Assembly (NCBI RefSeq): GCF_000485595.1
Contig: NW_014577122.1
Span: forward strand, 202,284-230,808
Direction: 5' to 3'
DNA: 28,525 nucleotides
Source of the DNA: Priapulus caudatus
Lineage: Eukaryota > Priapulida > Priapulimorpha > Priapulimorphida > Priapulidae
The notes beneath the pieces were generated by a model, which worked only from the letters and a program-made list of their open reading frames with translations, did not search any database and was not told where the DNA came from. Of this stretch, positions 10,945-19,904 are shown piece by piece (positions within the stretch are counted from its first letter, which is position 1; each line of letters starts with the position of its first letter). The translations under genes were made by a program, and so were the position numbers.

Positions 10945-11156
10945 TAGCACTGAATGGATGTCTGCCGTAGCGTACCCCGCCGTAGTCAACACAGCTATCC
11001 TGGGTATAAACTGATTGAACTGAGTATGGTGATCATGTTAGAGCTTACGTGTAAACGGGGTGTGTGTAGTGTGATTGACAACAGGACGTGTTGCGTCGCG
11101 CTCGTGGCGGATCTCACTGTCGTGTTGTTGTCTTCATCGTCGCGACAGGCTAAAAC

Positions 11157-11877
11157 CACAGGCACTTGGAGGCGGTTTCAATAAAATATAATGACTAAAA
11201 TAAATACGAAATCTATTTATACCAGGCTTAATGTTTCATATAACTCTCGTTTACGAGCACTATTATTTCGGCGACACATTTCTTTGCTAATTCGGCAAAT
11301 GCGTCATCTGCAACAACGCCTGGCTGCCGCCAAGTTGCTGCCGCGCAGCACTGACACATAAATATATAATATAATAAATAAAAATATATTGATAATTATA
11401 TTAGTAGTTATATTTTATTTTTCATTTTATTTTATTTGATTATATTATATATTGATGAGTCACATTGTTGCCAATTTGTGTTACATTAAAAGTAAGTATT
11501 AACGGGAACTAATGTATCGTCAAAGTGTCCTTACCTGATTAAGATTCGGCTCTCAACCTAGTTAAAAATCCAAAAAACCTGCCAGGACGATTGATATTAT
11601 GCATCCTACATTAATTGCTTGCGATGGGCTATCGTATGAGTCACGAGTGTTGTCTTACACTTCGAACAATATGTAAAATAGGAGTATGATGCAGCCATTA
11701 ACCCATAAAAAGTACAAACAGAAATTACTTACATTTGTTGTGAAAAAGTGGAAATATTACTTTTATTTTTTACCATTTACGGTGTGACGTAATCACTTTA
11801 CAGACTGGCGCAAGTAAAATAGAATTTCGCTATTTATTTGGCCTTATATTTTATTGAAACGACTGCAAGTGCCTGTG
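11157..11877. mobile_element. ~720-bp non-autonomous DNA transposon, copy 2
   Basis: Same element as 5036-5735. Ends are inverted (cacaggcacttggag and its complement) and flanked by ggctaaaac on both sides (11148-11156 and 11878-11886). The duplication reads 9 bases here and 8 in copy 1, differing only in the length of the A run, so the true length is 8 or 9. No transposase is encoded. Insertion preceded the duplication of Y. Confidence 0.85.
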
Positions 11878-11926
11878 GGCTAAAACGTGGTGAATATGCA
11901 AATATAGTGATCTTTTAGAGCGAACG

Positions 11927-12040
11927 TACGTGTGTGTGTGTGCAGTTCGGACTTGCGTGCGTGCGCGTGTGTGGTTCGGCAGTGCTGCGCGCGTGTGTTG
12001 CGTTGTGTGTGCGTGCGTTCCCTGGTGTGTCAGCGCGTGT
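11927..12040. repeat. (GT)n/(GC)n microsatellite in Y copy 2
   Basis: Counterpart of the tract at 5785-5888, with different interruptions. Confidence 0.8.
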
Positions 12041-12193
12041 GTTGAGCAGGAGCGCGTGCCATTTCATGACTGAAACTACTATGCGCGACTGTACATCGTT
12101 GACTAAAAACGCAAAACATCGTCATGTAATATGTGAGCGTGCGTGTGTGCGTGTTTGCCTTCGCGAATTTATAGCTCAATCAGTTATGAATTA

Positions 12194-12523
12194 ATGCGTC
12201 AGTTCCCACTCATGCTCAGTGGCTTGGGTCGCCATCCCAAACCCACGCGTCTGCAAGTTACTGGCCTGCTGCTGGTGGTGACAAGTGCTTGTCTGCACGC
12301 TGATTCTCGGATGTAAGTAGACGCGTTCTCTTGTCACTGAACGCCCGCAGCACGACTCTTGCTCGTCCAGTCGTCAATAGCTCTAACACCTTTAAGCAAT
12401 TCGCGATGCGAGCGATGTGAGAGTGATGGCGTCTGACATCGGGGAATGTGGCGTGGCTTTTTTTGCAGGGCCATCATGTTACTCTGCGTGAAAGACAATA
12501 AATGTACGGCGCGCATACGGTGA
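12194..12523 (+). CDS. Candidate two-exon small secreted peptide (speculative)
   Basis: Exon 1 would be 12194-12312: ATG, about 20 mixed residues including several Arg and Pro, then a hydrophobic Leu/Val-rich run ending around Ser-Ala-Cys-Leu-His-Ala, resembling a signal-peptide core and cleavage region. It ends at a consensus donor (gtaagtag, 12313). A 156-base intron ends in a strong acceptor (T-run, gcag, 12468). Exon 2 (12469-12523) continues in frame to tga, giving 57 residues with two Cys near the C terminus. The frame is continuous here but broken in copy 1 (6028-6352). I recognise no family. The ATG lies farther upstream of the hydrophobic core than is usual, and chance is a real alternative. 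Confidence 0.25.
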
Positions 12524-12535
12524 TACAACTGCTAC

Positions 12536-12802
12536 CACCCACACACACACACACACGCACGCCCACACACACACGCACCGCCACGCAGCCACCGACGCCA
12601 CGCACACACACACGTGCGCGCGCACGCACGCACGCATGCACACGCACACGCACGCACACGGCACACACAACGCACACCACCACACGTACACACACACAGC
12701 GCGCGCGGGCGGCGCACAACACACCACACCACGCACCGTACAACGCACACGCGCACGCGCACGCGCACACGCACACGCACACACACACACGCGCGCGCAG
12801 TA
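12536..12802. repeat. CA/GC compound microsatellite
   Basis: About 267 bases of interrupted ac/cg dinucleotide and acgc tetranucleotide repeat between Y copy 2 and X copy 2. Frames on both strands (Thr-His-rich or Val-Cys-rich, up to 126 codons) are repeat artefacts. Confidence 0.9.
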
Positions 12803-13075
12803 TTGAACGCTATACACGCTGCAGTATGACCGTATCGGCGACTCTAGAAGGAACTAGGGCACTTGGCAGCACGACACCCTAGAGTGCATTCGCGAAAATT
12901 ACTGCAGAGAAACCTTCACAGCAAAATCTTTCATAGCGTTTCATTTATGGCTGCAAGCATAATGCATAATGCAATATATAGAACTACATATATAAAAATA
13001 CTAATATATATATACTATATATATAATGCTACTATATAAAACTATAATATAGTGCTAGCGGCATGATGAGAGCAG
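12803..13075 (+). repeat. Repeated segment X, copy 2
   Basis: Matches 1153-1425 with small indels, from ttgaacgctatacacgctgc to gtgctagcggcatga. Beyond this the sequence diverges completely from the X/Y junction of copy 1, so this is one boundary of the duplicated block. Confidence 0.85.
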
Positions 13076-14220
13076 GTGGATGTAGCGTGGTGTAAGACTA
13101 CATGTGATTGCTACAGCTGACCTAGTGCTAGTCCGACGTCATCACTGGTTAGCCGAGGGCCGTAAAACTTCACACTTCCTGTGATCATCATAAAGCGATT
13201 TTCAAGCTTACTATTTCAATTTTACGATTTTTTCGATGTCCTGTAATTAGACCGCGAGATTTTACGCCGTCCCTATTTTCTAAGCAGCTACCCAACAATT
13301 TCCTTCTACTTTATGTTCTACGTACATTGTGTCAAGAGCGTATAAAGAAGTCTTCTTTATACGCTCTTGATTGTGTGTATAAAATGAGTGGGTTCTTGAC
13401 AGGAAAGAAAGGGGGCTTGAAAAGATTTTTCACCAGGTGTTTTTAGAAGTTTTTACAGTCGGCCCTTGTTGAGTTTTAACTATTTTTGGAGGTAATCGCT
13501 AATGCTTAATTATTAGTGGCCAATGATTAATACCGTTCACCTGTCACGATAAACTCCAACGCAACTAAATATAGCCTACCTGCTTCATTCGACCAATTAT
13601 CGGAAAATAACCACATAAACAAAAGGTATATTTCTACTTTAAGTGTCAGTCTTTCACGGCGTAATTGTCATCTCCGCGGTACCTTCAAAGTGTCAACGAG
13701 AGTATCCTACTCGCATACGTCACATTAGCATAGATCACTAGGAATGTCATTATCCAACACGGGTCTCTGGGCCCGTCGTCAGATTTTACCCTGCGCGTGA
13801 CCGTGACTGCGAACAGGCGAGCTCCCGCGCTTTGACTCACAAGAGAAGAATATGGCGATGAGTTTCGCCGCACAGGATAGTGAGGCACGTATATATGCGC
13901 AGGATGTCAGTGAATAACTATATTTCTTCTCCTTTCAACTTCTTACCTATAAATCTGCAGCGCTCATGCATTAGCAGCTGTGCTGGAAGAAATGCTCGTC
14001 TTTTCTCAGTCTCGCGTTAAGAAAGAACGTGCACCGTATCTGCGGGTATAATGTCGCGCGTGCCAGACTGACGCAGTTAATCTGCACAGTCGACAGGCGA
14101 TGGAAGAGAGTTTTAGTTCAGTGACGTTCACTTCTTATTGGGCATCTAAGCCGTAAAAATGGGATTCGCGGCTCAGTATACGAGAGAAATAATATCAGCC
14201 ACGACCATCACCGCTGACCG
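13076..14220. other. Intergenic sequence containing a small palindromic insertion
   Basis: Apart from the palindrome at 13333-13369 I see no repeat or credible gene. A 67-codon minus-strand frame (13685-13888) has no recognisable features. Confidence 0.45.
13333..13369. mobile_element. 37-bp perfect palindrome flanked by 7-bp direct repeats
   Basis: The left arm caagagcgtataaagaag (13333-13350) and right arm (13352-13369) are exact reverse complements around a single central t. The flanks are attgtgt on the left (13326-13332) and attgtgt on the right (13370-13376), immediately adjacent to the palindrome. The bases outside these repeats differ, so the duplication is exactly 7 bp. This is what an insertion with a 7-bp staggered target cut would leave. 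It encodes nothing. Confidence 0.75.
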
Positions 14221-14298
14221 CTGTTGCTGCTACTGCTGCTGCTGCTGGTGCTACTACTACTGCTGCTGCTGCTGCTACTGCTGCTGCTGCTACTGCTA

Positions 14299-14330
<32 letters not shown>

Positions 14331-14370
14331 GCTACTGCTGCTGCTACTGCTGCTGCTGCTGGTGGTGGTG

Positions 14371-14409
<39 letters not shown>
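14221..14409. repeat. (CTG)n tract with CTA and GTG interruptions, 63 triplets
   Basis: 189 bases of in-register triplets, mostly ctg with scattered cta and one ctggtggtggtg block near 14359. Depending on frame and strand it reads poly-Leu, poly-Cys or poly-Ser; no frame has convincing coding context. An upstream ATG at 14159 reads into it as poly-Cys, which is implausible as a protein. CTG/CAG runs of this length can form hairpins and are often length-polymorphic. Confidence 0.95.
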
Positions 14410-14800
14410 ATAATCATGTGAAAGGATACTACAAACGTACGCGGCCCATTCTAACGTAGAGTTATTGCAATGCCTCCTCATTAGTATTGATGACAGTAAT
14501 TAGCACTAATGATAAATAATATGCTAATTGTACGTGGAGTAATTAAGGAGTTAATAATATAAGAATTCACAAAACACTATAATATAGCGATGTTTTCGGT
14601 TTGTTTCATAGCACCTAGAAGTGAGACTGCCCTCGGTCTAGTGTTGGTGTAGTAGATAGCCGTGTTATGATCATATATGCTGTCTTCGTCACCTACACTT
14701 CGTTATTACTGGGAAGATGAATTACGCATGTAATGTCTGGTCCAACCATTGATATACTATTGCTGTTTCAAGTAATTTGCGAAATGTAATAAGGTATACT
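14410..14800. other. Intergenic, AT-rich, no gene seen
   Basis: No frame, repeat or motif that I can support. Confidence 0.5.
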
Positions 14801-14885
14801 GCGCGCGCGCGCGCGCGTGCGTGCGTGCGTGCGTGTGTGTGCGTGAGTGCGTACGTGCATGTGAGTGCGTGTGTGTGTGCGTGTC
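14801..14885. repeat. (GC)n then (GTGC)n/(GT)n microsatellite
   Basis: A gc dinucleotide run of about 16 bases passes into gtgc and gt repeats. Confidence 0.9.
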
Positions 14886-15880
14886 TGGCGGTGGATAGGC
14901 ACACAGGGCGCATCTGTGGTGAGCACCATATAGGACTAAGCATAAGCATAAATCATAAGCCCATGTCTTACTATAACGTTGAGATCTGACCTAGAACTGC
15001 TTTTACTATACGTTCTTTACAAAGAGCGTTTTCAACAGATAAAAAATTAACACCGCAGGAGAGCGCCATGTGCTATAAGTTGCCAACTCGCACCAAATAC
15101 TTGACAAACTTCGTTCTGCTCTCGTATGTTTTCTCTCTATCGACATACGCGCAGTACTACGCAAGCCTAGTATTGCAGAAACACACGCATATGTGAAAGT
15201 CGACCGGTCTCGCCAGCTTAACACGGAATGGTTACAGTGCTAGTAAGTACGTTAAGTGGCCAATCGACTGCTTTGCTAAGACTAAAGCTTCCTGATTGCT
15301 TTCCTCCTGCTCGTCGTGGCCAGGCGCTCGTGAAACATGACATGTAACATCGCGATGGAATGCGAGATGGCTTCCAGATAGTTGTGACTTGCTGCTGCCA
15401 CTCGAAGCGCATGTTGCTCTCTCTCGCACTTAGATCGCAGACCTCACACGTCGGTGGCTGTCGGGTGAGCGCTTCCCGGGCGGTGCCACAGCGAGCAGAA
15501 CGGGGTGGTGTCAGTCTATGCATCGCCGAGATGCGTGAGCTGATGGTAAGCACTGCACGGAAAGCGATCTTGGTTGAAACAATAAATAATGTGGGCAGGC
15601 GGGTGAGTGAAGATTGTTGCCATGTCGCAGCAGGCAGAGTGAGCGGGCGAGTAGCTGTTCACTCCCGGGTAGGGATCAAGACTTTCAGGAAAGACTTAAG
15701 AAAGAAGAAAGGCGAGCAAATAAATACGAAGCTCGTGCAGGCGCCATTTGTTGTTACGGCGTCGCATATTTCGCTGTGTTGTTTGTAGGGAATTAGTGGA
15801 GGATCAGTGTGTAAGAGTGCGTGTGTTAGTGGAAGCTTGGTCGTCATGTAGGTCGTCTGAAACCGAGTGAGCGATAATCG
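14886..15880. other. Intergenic; overlapping short ORFs without recognised product
   Basis: A 142-codon plus-strand frame (15360-15788) and minus-strand frames of 111 and 65 codons (15218-15553, 15232-15429) overlap the same DNA. A good donor-like site (gatggtaagc, about 15542-15551) lies inside the plus frame. I cannot tell which strand, if any, is coding and recognise no domain. An imperfect palindrome, acgttctttacaaagagcgt, sits at about 15010-15029. Confidence 0.35.
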
Positions 15881-15882
15881 AT

Positions 15883-15899
15883 TATTATCAAGAGTCTAT

Positions 15900-15947
<48 letters not shown>

Positions 15948-15980
15948 TGATTGACTGCTGATATTATCAAGAGCGTATTA
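15883..15980. repeat. (TA)n hairpin bounded by repeated tattatcaagag
   Basis: The 12-base word tattatcaagag occurs at 15883-15894 and 15962-15973. Between them (TA)n is framed by atcaatatata and tatatattgat, which are inverted, so the tract can fold into a long hairpin. The caagag word resembles the terminus of the short palindromes, but no matching gctcttg end is seen here. Confidence 0.7.
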
Positions 15981-15984
15981 AGTA

Positions 15985-16042
15985 TGATGAGCGTTCATAT
16001 TATGATATTTGATATTATGATACTTGATATTATGAGCGTTTA
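15985..16042. repeat. Degenerate gatattatga direct repeats
   Basis: Three imperfect copies of ttgatattatgatac-like words separated by a few bases, with agcgtt words at both ends. Confidence 0.5.
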
Positions 16043-16207
16043 TATTTCTAACTAAGATATAGAGGTTTAAACGGGGTTCTATTAACTTTGATCTTTCACT
16101 CTCACTTCTACATTCGCGTTTACACGTTCGGGTATGTAAAGAGTTTAGGAATTTCACGTTATTCTTCCCTGGTTCATGCGCCGTTAAGCCTACAAAGTCC
16201 ACCAACT

Positions 16208-16875
16208 CCGACCGGCCGGACGCTGCGCGACTGATCCGGGGAAGATCCTTGTTGTGGCTCCTGGAACGGTCGCTGGACGGCCGGCCGGTCGGGGTGGTCT
16301 TGATGTGCGCGGCGCATTCTACCGGGATATCGCCCGGATGTTTTAAAACTGTTTAAAATTGCCGGGGTATCCGGGTACGGTCCGGAAGTTATTCAGCCCA
16401 TCCGGGTGTCCTGGACGGTCCGTGGCGCGTCCGTGGAAGGAATCCGGGACTCAGTCCGTAGTGGCACCGTGTTGAACCGCGCCACACGCCGTGGTTGAAC
16501 GGGGCGCCATCCGTGGCGCATACCGTGTCGTTTTTGTCGGCCAGATCAACTACGGATCAAGGCGGAACCAACACGGATGGGAGCAGCGGATCTGACGCCT
16601 AGGTACGGGGTCGCGGACTCAGGCCGGATCAGATCGGTCGTGGCGGTCGGCGAGGCGTCCGGGGCGGTCCGGAGGCGGTCCGTAGTGACTCCGTGGCTGG
16701 GGCCGGGCTTCATCCGGGCTCAATCCAGGATGGTCCGTGCGGCTGCCGTGCTGTGTCCGGCCCGAGTCGCGGCCGATGATGCTTTTTTTCACCGATCGCC
16801 ACGATTATAAATTTTAATCGGTCCGGGGAGTATCTGCCCATCCGCGGTAATCCGTGGACAGCCCGGCCCCAGTGT
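16208..16875. repeat. GC-rich block of degenerate TCCGTGG / GGTCCG words
   Basis: Markedly more GC-rich than both flanks, with repeated ggtccg, tccgtgg and tccggg words in both fixed and scrambled order. It opens with a perfect 12-bp inverted repeat, ccgaccggccgg at 16208-16219 and its complement at 16281-16292. A 77-codon frame (16577-16810) is Arg/Val/Ala-rich and probably just reflects composition. It could be an old GC-rich transposable element or a satellite-like block. Confidence 0.5.
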
Positions 16876-16889
16876 GACTTTAGCTTTAG

Positions 16890-17096
16890 TCAGATATTAA
16901 ACCACGTGAAGTGTAGAAAATAACGGAAATTCTCCGTAAATGCCTCATTTTTCTCATCTGTCGGAGAATTGGTTGCTGAGAGTTCGTCCGTGTCCTGATT
17001 GTTAGAAACATGCTCACCTTTCGCAGGGAGTCTGTTCTGAGGATTGTTATGAGTTGGAAAAGCCGTAGCATAAAGTATGCAGCTGTTCATTAGCGC
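16890..17096 (-). CDS. Candidate exon, minus strand (speculative)
   Basis: Read from 17096 down to a stop near 16890, the frame gives about 66 residues: a short start followed by a polar Asn/Asp/Glu/Thr-rich stretch and an aromatic end. The composition is more protein-like than most frames here. An acceptor-like ttcacag precedes it on the minus strand, just upstream of the first ATG. A second minus-strand frame overlaps it. No domain is recognised and no partner exon can be assigned. Confidence 0.15.
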   Translation of the reverse strand, partial: ALMNSCILYATAFPTHNNPQNRLPAKGEHVSNNQDTDELSATNSPTDEKNEAFTENFRYFLHFTWFNI

Positions 17097-18360
17097 TGTG
17101 AACTACTTGAGATGTTTTTAATAATAAAGAAATAGTGTAACGCACTTTGCGCGTATAAGTGGAACTGTATACTTTTCCATAGTGATGTTGATCGATGTCC
17201 CACTGGCGTACTGGTTCTGCCTCCAGCTACACACGAGGGTAATACTAATAGAGAGCTTTAGCGTTGAGAGGGGGAGGAGTCGTCTTCCCCCCTCCCAGCC
17301 TTAAGTAGATAAACCACTTCGTGTGGGTGGGAAACCCGCCTGACAGCCGGAGTCAGCCCACCAGCCGTCCGCATGCTAGTTATTCTAATCCGCTATGAAA
17401 GTAACATGTGTGATAGCCAGCGGCAGGAAAATAACAACGTGGGCTGAGTAAACAACGCACGGACACTGAGCTGATGCCTTGCATTTAGATTATAGTTCGG
17501 GCATAGATCTGCGAGTGTTGTTGATTTTTTGGCGGGCGCGTAAAGAACGGGAGCTGTTGTGTTATCAGCCGTAAGCGTGGTCAACACATGCGGGCCGTAT
17601 CAATTAATTCTATAATATCAGGAGATAATATCACAGTGGCTTAATTCGGCTCTGGGGTGCTGACAGATTTGCCTGCATTACTGTGTACATTATATCACAT
17701 TATATCTGTATTATTGCGTGAACATTGTGGGTGGTCGGACAGTCGTTCATGCGCGCGCATCCAAGTGCAATTCACACCCTATGCGCTTTGCAATTCACAC
17801 TGCAATGCGAACCCTATAGTGCAATTCATAATATTGAAAACACAAGCGTTGTAAAAAAGGGAGTGTTTCTAAACAGCTCGATTTTGCATCTCTGCCTTAC
17901 GAGTGGCGTGGAGGGAGTTCACCCGGTGTTCCTTCAGCATCTGTGATCATTCGCCCGTTAGAACAATAATAACAAAACTCCCGCTATTTACCCCCACGAA
18001 CACAGCTTTCGGGACTTCGTGCATATATTAGACATGCGGTCGGGTCACGTCTTGACACTGCGTTATTGTGACGGAGCGAAGCTTTTATTCTTGCGTTGGA
18101 AAAATGGAAGCAAATTGCAAGCAGTTAAAATACGACCCGCATGCGCAGCTAAAAGCTCTCTAGTAAAAACAAAATGATTTATAGAGCAATAGACCCGGTC
18201 ACCGGTCGTAGCGGCCCCCACCGTAATGATTTCCCTTAAAGGTTTCTCGCGCGTTTAGGAGGTGATTCATACTAATCTCCATTCTGCGCACTGATATCTA
18301 TTTCCTATTGAACGTGTTTCGCAGCGCTGCAGCACGATATAAGGGTGATTTATATACTGA
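17097..18360. other. Intergenic, no gene seen
   Basis: A purine/pyrimidine hairpin lies at about 17266-17299 (gagggggag paired with cttcccccctc). Near 17765-17830 the word gtgcaattca recurs. Short frames (up to 73 codons) have no recognised product. Confidence 0.45.
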
Positions 18361-18489
18361 GGGAGAGAGAGAGAGATATAGAGATAGAGAGAGAGAGAGA
18401 GGGAGAGATAGAGAGAGAGGGGGAGAGAGAGATGGAGGGAGAGGGAGAGAGAGAGAGAGAGAGGAGGTGAGAGAGAGAGAGAGACGCGT

Positions 18490-18540
<51 letters not shown>

Positions 18541-18691
18541 AAGAGACGGGGACTATATATATATATATATATATATATCAGGAGTAGATAATAGGGATAG
18601 ATAATAGATTCCCTGATATATATATAGGGAATCTGATATATATATATATAATTCGCTGCATATATATTATATATATATATAATATATTATA

Positions 18692-18738
<47 letters not shown>

Positions 18739-18763
18739 TAGAGCGAGAGAGAGAAAGCTGCTA
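18361..18763. repeat. (GA)n - (TA)n - inverted repeat - (TA)n - (GA)n composite
   Basis: A ~190-base GA-rich purine tract (18361-18548) is followed by (TA)n at about 18553-18580. Next come an inverted repeat with arms agattccct / agggaatct (about 18606-18634) and more (TA)n. A second (GA)n (about 18702-18763) ends the block. The 98-codon Arg-Glu frame through the first tract is a repeat artefact. Confidence 0.9.
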
Positions 18764-18937
18764 CTCTGGGGCACGTCGTCAACCCCTCGAAGCTATTGAG
18801 AATGCCGAGCAATATCTTGCTGTTGTCGGTTCGTAAATTAGCCAGCCTCCGCAGCAGCAGGTGTCTTTACTAGAGTTGCTGCCAGAAATGTTTGATGGAA
18901 TTCGAGTGCGTGATATGCCAACAGAACATGCACCTTG

Positions 18938-18994
18938 ATATATATATATACATATATATATATATATGTATATATATATATGTATGTATATATA
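18938..18994. repeat. (TA)n with TG interruptions
   Basis: A 57-base ta dinucleotide tract with a few catat and tgtat interruptions. Confidence 0.9.
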
Positions 18995-19564
18995 CTCGTT
19001 GCGTATATCGAAAACATTTTCGTGAAATTGGTGGAGTCGCACGATTAAATTTACTCGATTGAATTTCTGTAAGTGCGCCGTTACATATCTTGTCTGAGTT
19101 GCTGTTTCGTCGCGGTAGTGTGTTGCGTAGCACGCAGAAGTTGACTGCGAAACTTTTAATGTCTGCACAGTTTGATTCATGGCATAATTTCATGGCTTTT
19201 TGCATCGGAACTGAATTTACGCGTTTTACAGATGGCCATGACAAGCGGGGTGCTTTGTGGAAGCGCCAGAAAATCCTTCGGAAACATTAGCGGAATTAGT
19301 CCCGTGCCCTCCCTCTCCCGCGATATGCCTTTGTGGGGTTTTCAGATAATGTCGCTATGATTTATATGCTCGCGAATTTCACTCGGCCGAGAAGCAAACG
19401 AAACGGGTCGCGGGTTCTTTGCCACGCCGTCCGCCATTGTTTGTTTTTGTGTGGCTAGAGGATACGTTTTTTAATCGACTGACATTTAATATCGGACAGA
19501 ACCGTTGTGTAACTCGGACATAAAACGCAGGCGGGCGTGTGAGACATGCATGTAATCGCGCTAC

Positions 19565-19621
19565 CGTGGCCAACGCTGCACCCTCAGCAGCTGGTTCCGT
19601 TTTGACATTTACGGCCATCAT
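19565..19621 (-). CDS. Candidate first coding exon fragment, minus strand (speculative)
   Basis: The minus strand has ATG-ATG in a good context (aaaatgatggcc), then Ala-Val-Asn-Val-Lys-Thr-Glu-Pro-Ala-Ala-Glu-Gly, the kind of start seen in some nuclear proteins. A gt follows Thr19 in phase 0 (acg/gtagcg), but it is a weak donor. Without splicing the frame continues to 19379. I recognise no family, and no downstream exon is seen in the window. Confidence 0.12.
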
Positions 19622-19829
19622 TTTTTCTCCGATTCGAGTCTGTGCTATTCACATGCAAAACGTCGCTACAAAAGGGATTAAGGGTGAGCGGTTGTCCACA
19701 TGGTCGGCCGGCGACGCGCAGCGGGAGTGGATGAGGGGGAGGGGTATATCGCCGACGTTCACGGCCGAGCGACATCTCATTAATCCAGATTATTAATTTT
19801 TGTTAATTTCCATCTCTTTGTTTTGACAG

Positions 19830-19904
19830 GTGGTCACTGCACACGGGTTTCCAGCGGAGAAAAAGAGATCGAGCGAGAGAGAGAGAGAGAGAGAGAGTGT
19901 GTAC
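19830..19904 (+). CDS. Candidate 75-base internal exon, plus strand (speculative)
   Basis: Bounded by a strong acceptor (pyrimidine-rich, ttgttttgacag ending 19829) and a strong donor (acggtaagttttttt, gt at 19905). The frame starting at the first base is open (Val-Val-Thr-Ala-His-Gly-Phe-Pro-Ala-Glu-Lys-Lys), then enters an Arg-Glu run from a GA repeat. Its length is a multiple of three. The GA repeat argues for chance, while the paired splice sites argue for a second look. Confidence 0.15.

Larger units (their letters stand above)
7684..12535 (+). repeat. Repeated segment Y, copy 2 (~4.85 kb)
   Basis: Collinear with 1426-6362. It begins with catgattgcttcctacatcc and an acceptor-like tctcctgcag, and ends ggtgatacaactgctac. 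The same nested elements occur in the same order: GC-rich cluster, foldback element, detached arm, palindrome, ~720-bp transposon, GT tract, candidate exons. In the ~330 bases I compared closely (5346-5680 against 11467-11815) I saw roughly forty differences by eye, most of them single-base insertions or deletions. It is followed by a CA/GC array and then X copy 2. Confidence 0.9.

Noticed and set aside
12474-12882. Overlapping plus and minus frames up to 126 codons
   Set aside because: All arise from the CA/GC array between Y and X; several overlapping frames on both strands are open only because of the repeat.
14159-14421. Poly-Cys, poly-Leu and poly-Ser ORFs
   Set aside because: Three readings of one CTG tract; none has coding context.
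18308-18604. 98-codon Arg-Glu-rich ORF
   Set aside because: Translation of a GA repeat.
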